A stretch of DNA of 12,295 nt, taken from positions 1 to 12,295 of the forward strand of contig CALMZT010000418.1 of assembly GCA_937870805.1 (NCBI GenBank). The letters are read 5' to 3'. Shown one piece after another: positions 12,265-12,295 of the stretch. The notes below the pieces were generated by a model that was not told where the DNA came from, made no database searches, and was given only the letters and a program-made list of their open reading frames with translations. The DNA is from an uncultured Chloroflexota bacterium (GTDB lineage Bacteria > Chloroflexota > Anaerolineae > Aggregatilineales > Phototrophicaceae). Position 1 is the first letter of the stretch, and every line of letters starts with the position of its first letter. Position numbers and translations under genes: made by a program.

Positions 12265-12295
12265 ATGAGAAAAGATAAACAAGCCGTCAAAGTTC
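12265..12295 (+). CDS. Possible gene start running off the right edge
   Basis: ATG followed by nine open codons, MRKDKQAVKV. No Shine-Dalgarno sequence precedes it. The only support is the promoter-like pair just upstream, so this is a weak call and no family can be named. Confidence 0.25.
   Translation, partial: MRKDKQAVKV

Overview
The window looks like chromosomal DNA of a free-living, carbohydrate-using bacterium with a moderate-GC genome, most likely a member of the Chloroflexota (Anaerolineae-like). This is an inference from gene content and not from a marker gene. The pointers are a Thermus-type glucose-binding protein with its two permeases, PBS-lyase-type HEAT repeats, an FHA protein with a helical N-terminus, a DUF6391-like protein, a secreted PPC-repeat protein, and dispersed hairpins of the form GGGCGAACC...GTTCGCCC. 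No phage genes, transposase genes or CRISPR array were seen.

Layout from left to right. The left edge holds the first 15 codons of a leftward transaldolase. Next is a CRP-like dyad, then a HEAT-repeat protein (+) with a terminator, a two-helix membrane protein resembling DUF6585 (-), and a divergent intergenic region with a perfect 14-bp palindrome. An SDR oxidoreductase (+) follows; its active site resembles dihydropteridine reductase. The glucose/galactose ABC importer occupies 2991-6517: a binding protein under a TATAAT promoter with a downstream 20-bp dyad, a 16-bp terminator stem, a compact palindromic repeat, then two permeases one base apart. No ATPase gene lies beside it, so it probably uses a shared MsiK-type ATPase encoded elsewhere.

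After the importer come a DUF6391-like membrane protein (-), a secreted four-repeat PPC protein (+), an isolated GlnQ-type ATPase (-), and a SelW/Rdx-like gene (-). An in-frame TGA in the CxxU motif, followed by a SECIS-like hairpin, makes the last one a probable selenoprotein. A divergent FHA-domain gene (+) ends in a 4-base tail-to-tail overlap with a 69-residue protein (-). The right end holds a hairpin element, a Fur-box-like palindrome, tRNA-Ala(GGC) with a clear promoter and terminator, and a 53-codon gene with its own terminator. The last part is a gene-poor stretch with another hairpin, ending in a possible gene start.

Most genes are monocistronic and bounded by hairpins; only the two permeases form a tight operon. 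The finding most worth checking is the SelW-like selenoprotein. A conventional gene caller would either miss it or cut it to a 72-residue fragment that lacks the redox motif. Secondary points are the SDR lacking the catalytic serine, a permease with an internal two-helix insertion, the HxxEH motif in the DUF6391-like protein, and several unassigned operator-like dyads.
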